From the NCBI GenBank assembly GCA_028023455.1, contig JAQFVV010006272.1, positions 5,759,217-5,823,216 of the forward strand: DNA of 64,000 bases, given 5' to 3'. Shown in pieces: positions 56,929 to 64,000 of the stretch. The notes under the pieces were generated by a model. That model had not been told where the DNA came from, searched no databases, and saw only the letters and a list, made by a program, of their open reading frames with translations. The DNA comes from Epiperipatus broadwayi (Eukaryota > Onychophora > Udeonychophora > Euonychophora > Peripatidae). Numbering within the stretch: the first letter of the stretch is position 1; each line of letters begins with the position of its first letter. A program made the translations under genes and the position numbers.

Positions 56929-58153
56929 TAAGAACAATTTATTATAGCCAGCAAGTAACAGTATTTTTTCAAAACTTCCAATCGTCAGGTTCCCTTTTTC
57001 AGGTGAAATTATCATATTGGAAGGTTTATCGATTAATGTTTCCTGGGAAAACTAAATCTGTTAATATACTTCCAATAGGAATCAATCAATTTTCCAAATT
57101 AACAAAATTCATCAAACTGAGTCCAAAATTTGTTGATTTTTTAATAAAAATCATCCTTGGAGCACTCCCCACTGGGGCATTTCTCCACTACCAAAGGGGT
57201 TACAACATCAACCCCCTTTGCCTCCTATCTAACAAACAGGAGGAGTCAATTAACCACATTCTGGATCAATGTGATTCATGGACTCATCTCCGTGATATAG
57301 CGTTGGACCGGATAAATGGCAGTGACCCAGCTAACATTTCTCTTAATGCAGCAATTAAAAAGGGTCAATTTGGAACAATAAGACTGGCCACTTTCATTAA
57401 CTTCTCAATTTGGTCTGCCAGATGTAGCATGATATTTGATCATGGCTGTGATGACTCGATGAGTAATCGTTTTTTCAAATCCCTCTACAAGATAAAAGAA
57501 GAGGATAAACGAACTTGTCAGCCTTGGCTAATGGACCAAACCTGAAGCCAGATGAGGCTAGAATCCTAATCCATGTGCTTATTAGGCCCAAAACTATAAC
57601 TTTCTCCCATCCACTAAACAAATAATATATGACATCTTTCACTTAAAAATAATCTAACTTTAACTATGAAGATCCTTCATACACCCTATACATTTAATAC
57701 AAAAACTTTGTATTAATTGCATACTATACAATTAACTTACTATATCAACTTATAAATATTTTGATAGTCCTAGTTACTCCTTGGGCCAGGATAATCATTA
57801 ATCAATGGAATTTCCAAACCTTATACATAGGTTTGAATTACTTTATATTCCTAACTAATTAAGCTCATGACACACTGCCTTAAGGCATTAATATAATCTT
57901 TGATTTTATTTATAGTTATTTATGTTACTTTCATACCTGCATTAATTAACCATCACGAGTTTCTTATTCTGCTCTTAAAACTAAATTGTTGGTCTAATAC
58001 AACTTCTGATATTTCTGTATACATGGCTTGCATACATCATTTATAAGTATACATTGAAACTTGCTTATAAACTATGTTATTCTATCATTAATTGCTTTTG
58101 TATCCACTCTAATGTGTAAATAAAGTTTGATTTTTGAAAGTAAGAACAATTTA
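56929..58153 (+). mobile_element. 5'-truncated LINE, relative of the 38.7-45 kb element
   Basis: TAAGAACAATTTA occurs exactly at 56929-56941 and 58141-58153, so the insert is 56942-58140 (1199 bp). It contains only the last part of ORF2 and a ~590-bp 3' UTR with AATAAA near 58120, and ends TTTGATTTTTGAAAG, like the larger element's TTTTTTGAAAG end. The protein is only about half identical to the larger element over the shared region, so this is a different subfamily. The short clean target duplication indicates a fairly recent insertion. Confidence 0.92.
57003..57545 (+). pseudogene. LINE ORF2 C-terminal domain (zf-RVT-like), truncated
   Basis: The frame of about 180 residues is open to its natural stop. 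KLSYWKVYRLMFPGKT, LSPKFVDFLIKIILGALPTG and AFLHYQRGYNINPLC correspond one to one with the larger LINE (KLAYWDTYRLMF, LEPKYVDFLLK, LKALPTGSFLFHRRGYNINTL). CLLSNKQEESINHILDQCDS is the knuckle, with the second Cys replaced by Ser; INFSIWSARCSMIF and EDKRTCQPW follow. Codons before 57003 are element sequence too, from 56942. Without RT and endonuclease it is a dead fragment, although unusually free of stops. In related LINEs this region helps bind the element's own RNA. Confidence 0.88.
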
Positions 58154-60184
58154 CTAATTTGTACATATGTTTTTAATATGACAGCAATTAGTTATATTTA
58201 AAAAAAGTAGGACAGTAATTACAAATTTAAATTCTTTAAACAATTCTTTCATTTTACAAATGGCAAACATAAATAAAAATCTTTAAGATTAATAATATTC
58301 AATAGTTTATAAATCTTAAAAAAAAAAAAAACATTTAAGAGAAAAAAAAAGTTTGGCTATTATTTATTTTGTATAAGCTTTTGTTTCAATTCAAAGCATG
58401 ATTTTTCTAGAATTCACAATCCTTGTAATCATATTGTATATATAAAGCATGATGTGACATATAGCAATTCATTGAAGGTTTTTATTAGCATTCCATGAGT
58501 GTGAGAAATGTTTGGCATAATAATCAAATTCATCATTTACTTATTTTATTTAATAAAGTCAATATTATATTCTAATAGGAATAAAACATTATCAGAAATA
58601 AGATATAATAAATCACAGTAACAGAAGGAAGAGATGCACACAATACACAATAAAGCACAGTGAAGTAAAATTTAAAATTTGAAAACAAAAGTATTATTCT
58701 TGAAAATAATGATTTTCAAGTCTTTACCTAGTATAAAGAAAAAATAATCTTTCAAATTTTATTTAAAAACAAAAACTACCTATGTAGAAAAATAATGCAA
58801 TGGGAATGATTTAACAATGATCAATTCAGTGAAACAATAATTTGAGGAACAACAGCCCCCCCCCCCCATATTTATATGGAATTAATTTTGAAATAAAAAA
58901 CATCAAAAGAATAATGTGAGAAATTAAAATATAAAGGAACAATAGATTAAAATTTCACTATATTATATATATTAAAAAATAAAAAAAAAATGCTAAAAAA
59001 AAGTTCTAAAAAAAAAAACTCATACAAACAGACTTTATTAGAAGATAAAAATTAATGTCATTTATAATGTTATTTGAATAATAGACTAACTGCCATTTAA
59101 ATGAAGATTTTCTTTATTGACATTTTTTTTTATTGATTTTCATAAGAAAATAAAAATTTTGTAATGATAAAAAGACTTATTTGATCTGATTTAATAAAAT
59201 ATAAAAAAGTTTATTTTTAAAAAAATAAATTAAAAAAAAAATTTTAATATTAAAAATTATTGTCCAAAAATATATAATTTTGTTTGTTTAAAATTTTTAC
59301 GATGAACTAATTTTAATTTACTAAACAAAGATTACTATCTTTTTTGTTTAAGTCAGTAGAAAAGGAGAAGTTAACTTCTTAATCTTATGTATGATTTATG
59401 ACTAAAAAATATTTTCTAGAGTCTATCATAGTTCTCATGTTCATGGAAAATGCATTTTTATATATACTTAAATATCTTTTTACATAAATCCATTAATGGA
59501 ATTCTATAATTATTTAATCACAAACTTGATACATGAATAATGAAGAAGACCTCTATGAAAATAACTGTATATATGACTATTTTAATACTAATTAAAAATG
59601 TTTACAAAAATAAAAACGTGTATCAAAATAACTGAACTAAATTATGTCTAAACTCACACTTACTTAAAATTAAACATATATATAATCATATAAAAGGATA
59701 ACAAAAGTAACATCAAGAAAAAAATTTAGTGGTGGTATCATTTCTTTCTTTTCCTTTTAAATATCAACATTTAAGTAATGAGTAAAACCAATAGGTGCTG
59801 AATAATAATACAACAAAATTGCTTGAAGAGAAGGGTTTAAGTTGTTTGATCATTTGTAAAGGATGCACACTATACTATATTCAGTCACTGACTATATTTT
59901 ATTCAATTCTACTAATCAGATTAATGGGAAGATATTGAAACCCTATCTACCTGATATATTGGATTCATAACTAATTTTTTTAATGCTCTCCATTATAAAC
60001 TTAATCCCCTTTGTTCTTGTGATATAAGGATGGTACGTCAATACTACACATGATAAAAATTCTTGAGTTTAAATTTTATTAGACAGTGGATAGAGCAACA
60101 ATATGTTTTATTAAAAAAGTCATCATCAAATGGCAGCTTAGGTCTGCTATCAGAAGAACTGTTACTTTGACTGAGGATTTTACA
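58154..60184. other. AT-rich non-coding DNA
   Basis: It holds a run of 12 C (58856-58867), many A/T homopolymers and no recognisable gene. Confidence 0.6.
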
Positions 60185-60840
60185 ATTTCCTGCAAACAAT
60201 GGCCATAATTTAATCTTTTATTTAGTTACCTATAACTGAAGATCACTTTCAAATGAATCAAGATTACTTGAATTGGAAGAAATGTATATAAAATGGGACA
60301 TTATTGAATTTTGTGAAATTTGAAGAAAAGATAAAGAGACAACTGATTTAAAAAATGGAAATTTACTTTAATATAAAGAGCACAAGTAGTAGGATTCAGT
60401 AAAAAAATAACATTGAGAATCATTGAGGATATATCATAAAGTGTCAATATTAGTTATTCAATTTAAATGGAGGATACTAAATGCAGACAATTCAAGTTTA
60501 CATCCAAACAAATTCTCATTGTAATGAAGAAGTAAAGCATTTTTATATTGCTGTATAAAATGCTTTTGATCACACCAAGCAATATTTTAAGTGTCATGGA
60601 GACTTTAAGGATAGAATTGGAAAATAATGAAATTGCTGTATATAATATAGTTGTGAATGTAGAAATGAGAATTTTGGAATTTATAAAAAAAAAAAAAAGC
60701 TAAATGGAAATGAACGTGGAAATATGCAAATAAAGGTATGATAGAATTGGGTTACATTTTGACTAGCAGAAAATATGCATTCAGAATTGTAATATTCATA
60801 ATAGATTCAACTCAAGAAACAATAATTAGATAGTGGAAAA
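60185..60840 (+). pseudogene. RTE/BovB-type LINE fragment (5' part only)
   Basis: Heavily decayed. It aligns with the 47.9-kb copy from about 60185 and with the nested copy from AAGTAGTAGGATTCA (60385) to the end of the endonuclease (AATAGATTCAACTCAAGAAA, about 60820). Readable motifs are a changed VYxPTSSH block and GDFKDRIG (standing for GDFNARIG). It stops before the RT, so unlike the usual 5'-truncated LINE it has lost its 3' side, probably by a later deletion. Confidence 0.75.
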
Positions 60841-63800
60841 AAAAATCAGTGAGGACCAACAAAATTTCAATACTAGTTAAATATCTATGATAACAGAAAA
60901 AGAAGATATAAGTGAATAAGTTAAAAACCCATAAGATCTCTCTATTTTGGACTGGTTGCCTCAACCAAACTGATATCTTGAGTAATAACTTCCATGCTTG
61001 TTTACTATGAATCATCTCCAAATTACTACAAGAATTAGCCAACTTCAGAAAATTTACAAGATTACAATGTTTATAGAATACAGTATCTTATGTAAGAATA
61101 ATAAAATTGTTCACAATACATAAAACATTGCAGAATTCAGAGATGAATGAAATCAGTATTCAAAGATCACCTGGAAATCTAAGCTACAAATCCAAACTAT
61201 AAGCTATTATATATTCTACAGACTTGTTTTAATGAAACTTTAGAAAAAGAATCAGTTATTAAAAGATTTATCAATAGATTACAGATAAAAGTTATTTTAT
61301 TTTGCTCTTCATTTTCTTTATGAATAAAATTGTTTCTTTTTATGCAATCTCATGTTTCTTGATCTCACATAACTTTTTTTATTATTACATTTTCTTTTAT
61401 AATTGTTAAAAATGCATTCCAAAATCCTTAAGATGCATGCACTAATAGGGAAAAGGGAGATAAAAAAAACAACTATGCCATCTATCATAATGATAAAATT
61501 GTAGTTAAAGAAAGCAAATGATAAAGAAAAAAAGATTTTGAAATATATTTCTTTATAATATATATATAATCATTTGAACAATATCTTATATATTTCTTTA
61601 TGAAATGGCAGGCGAAAATTGTTTTATTTACAGGTATGAAGATGACTTTATGTAAAGGGAGTAATTAAAATGAGTTTGTTGAATAGATGGTAGAATAAAA
61701 GTTCACATGTATATATGCATATTAAAAATCAGATAGGATTAACTAGATATCTTCATTGTTAAAATATAATTTATTTAACATTAGCACATGAATGTATCAG
61801 TGCAATTGTACACACATAGTGCAAATTTCAATTCATTAGGACCTTACATTTGAAAATGAATTGGTATTAAATTTATATCAATATAAAATATCTGAAATTG
61901 CTTATAGTCATTAATAATTTATGACTGGTATTGTATAAAATTTGAATAAATTCATAGTTGAATGCTCATGGAGTGAATTAAAGAATTAAATATCTTATCC
62001 TTGTGGAATAATATTAATTATAATGTAACCACCTATTATTTATTTGTCAGTGAATATATTTACTATTGATCATGTCCACTCATGTGAATTAAAAAAAGTT
62101 TACCATTGATTTATTTTTATTTTATTTTTGTGGGCAGTTAAGATAGCATTCTACCATGAACCTTATATAGATGTTGAGTAATAAATAGTGTTGATTTATA
62201 TTTTGCTCTATGCAATTAAGATAGCCTGCTAAACATCATTATCAAGACATTTTAAGTGTTATCTTATATGGCTTGCATTTTCTTATAATCTTGGTTATAT
62301 TTAATGAATGTTGATTGATAATGTGAACATATATAGTTCTTAGTGATTTTATTGATTAACTATTCTTGTAAAATATTTTATGGTGTTTTTTAATTGTATT
62401 ATGCAAAATAGATAATACTGTTAAATGATGTCTAATGATTTACACACTTTACAGTTATGGGTAAGAAATCAAGCCAACAATGAGAGAATGTGTAAAATGT
62501 TAAATATAAAATTCATTTTCAAAACAATGTACTTCAAAATTATGATCATATACTCACATAAGTTAAAATTACAATACTATACAAAATGTACTCACATCAT
62601 TTGTTAGAGTTACATTTACTTTAGAATCAATAACATAATGAATGTTAGAATAAATAAACTTAATATTTAAATGTAAAAATCAATTAATTGAAGAAAGAGA
62701 TAATTTAAGGAGTATAAAAATGAAATTTATGCTCATTTTAAAATATCTATTATAACTGGATAATAAAATGATAAAAAGAAAAGTAATTATTATGGAAAGT
62801 TAATATATTTGTTATATTAAATTCAACCAATGGTAACCCTATAAATAGAACATATAAATACATTTATTATGTTCTCTATTAAATAAGGTTTTCTAAGATG
62901 TATTTTCTTTATTAGTTTTTCATTCAATACATAGATCAGGGAAAATCATGATTTCCTGACCTATGTCAGAAATACTTATGTGATAGTTATGGATTGAAAA
63001 TGGATAAAAGGTAAGAAGTCTTCAAAGTTAATCACTTAATGTGAACTTTTATTACAAGTTTATTTTATAGTGTTGAAGGAGGAAAACCCAAGATAAAAGA
63101 ATATATTTCCAAAAATGTTAGGGTTTAAACTAACCTAAATTATCTCCTAGGTTCTGATGTAACCTGGTGGCAACCTACTGAAATAATAAAAGTTGCCAAA
63201 ATTATAGATAAAAATTGTAGTATTTTTTCTACTTGTCTGATCATTACAATAAAGTTTCTGGACAAAATTAAAAGCATTTTTATTGCTTCAAAACATTTGT
63301 AATTGTTTAATAAATGATTTTTATGCTGATACAAATCATAAGATAGCAATATTTTTAGATTTAATTAAAAACATCAACAATAACAAATAAATAAAAAGGA
63401 ATCCAAAGAATCCATCTCAGCTAAATTGGGAGGAAAGTGGGAAATTAGAGAGTAGAAGTGCTTTATTAAAAAATATTTTGAAATATTTATTAATACTTTA
63501 AAAACAATTAACCAATTATATATATATTATTTTTTATTGAATTTCTGGAGTTCAAATGAATATGCTATTATTCTTTTCTTTGAATATATTGAAAGATACC
63601 TTTTTCACATAATTTTTTGATATATTTTTAACACAGCTCATGCTCAAAAATATTTGTAAAATAAAAAAAAGAAAGAAGTCCAAATGCAAATATTTTCATA
63701 TTTATATAGATGTCCATGTTTGTTGCCAACTTATGATATAGATGAATAGTTTGATGTTTGTAAAATCATATGAAATACAAACACTAACAAGATAAAGTAT

Positions 63801-64000
63801 TGAGTACATGATTTAACTTATATGGGCCACTGATATTTATTTTTTCATTTTTTTTTCAGTTAGAAATCAATCCAGGAATCTTTTTTCTCAACAAAAATGC
63901 TGATTAAATATGAGAACACAAGCATACATAATTTTTAATAAGTTATTTATGCTATCTATCAAATAATAATAAAAATAGAATATTAAAATAATAATTAATC
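60841..64000. other. AT-rich non-coding DNA
   Basis: No gene, RNA or element recognised. The short open frames are low-complexity. (AT)n runs occur near 61555 and 63520. Confidence 0.6.

Noticed and set aside
58856-58867. C12 run (and G10 at 52020) as a structural element
   Set aside because: Single homopolymer runs without further G/C tracts cannot form a quadruplex or i-motif alone; assembly error is also possible.

Overview
This is a very AT-rich eukaryotic (metazoan) window. It has long homopolymer and (AT)n runs, spliced coding sequence and many decayed retroelements, and no operon or bacterial signal. One conserved host exon is certain: the UBTD1/UBTD2 exon (DC-UbP N-terminal domain) on the minus strand at 20349-20585. 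The mix of RTE/BovB-type LINEs, a LINE with a C-terminal zf-RVT-like domain, Penelope-like elements (PLEs), hammerhead ribozymes and tRNA-like SINEs fits an invertebrate. I lean to an arthropod, possibly an arachnid, but the sequence does not prove it.

Layout. 1-7.4 kb: AT-rich DNA with an old reverse transcriptase (RT) scrap (1257-1770), a foldback element (3953-5302) carrying a complete type I hammerhead ribozyme (4031-4086), and a second inverted repeat (6870-7390). 7.7-19.3 kb: one non-autonomous LTR retrotransposon on the minus strand. It has two ~2.56-kb LTRs, a polypurine tract, a tRNA-Lys-like primer site and a coiled-coil gag-like pseudogene but no pol. An RTE LINE is nested in its 5' LTR with a 14-bp target duplication. 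20.3 kb: the UBTD exon. 22.4 and 55.3 kb: two ~105-bp tRNA-like retroposons with target duplications. 23.4-26.1 kb: a PLE with ~0.68-kb inverted terminal arms around an RT remnant. 27.6-33.2 kb: candidate host exons and promoter. 34.4-37.6 kb: a hammerhead-like scrap, a direct duplication and a jockey/CR1-like LINE remnant. 38.7-45.06 kb: an almost full-length, GC-richer two-ORF LINE on the minus strand with a perfect 15-bp target duplication. 47.9-50.7 and 60.2-60.8 kb: older RTE copies. 53.3-54.7 kb: a tandem plus inverted array of ~436-bp units, each with a hammerhead, matching the architecture of metazoan retrozymes. 56.9-58.2 kb: a 5'-truncated relative of the 38.7-kb LINE with a 13-bp target duplication.

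The most interesting system is the set of hammerhead and hammerhead-like motifs at about eight places, in three forms: single, in PLE-style inverted arms, and in a tandem array. The best ones have very short palindromic stems III (CCGG, CTAG), the form thought to need dimers. In the array the full motif is spaced ~436 bp, so a multimeric transcript could be cut into unit-length RNAs. The best array copy keeps the cleavage site but has mutations elsewhere, so activity must be tested. All RT and gag reading frames seen here are broken; nearly everything mobile in the window is a fossil.
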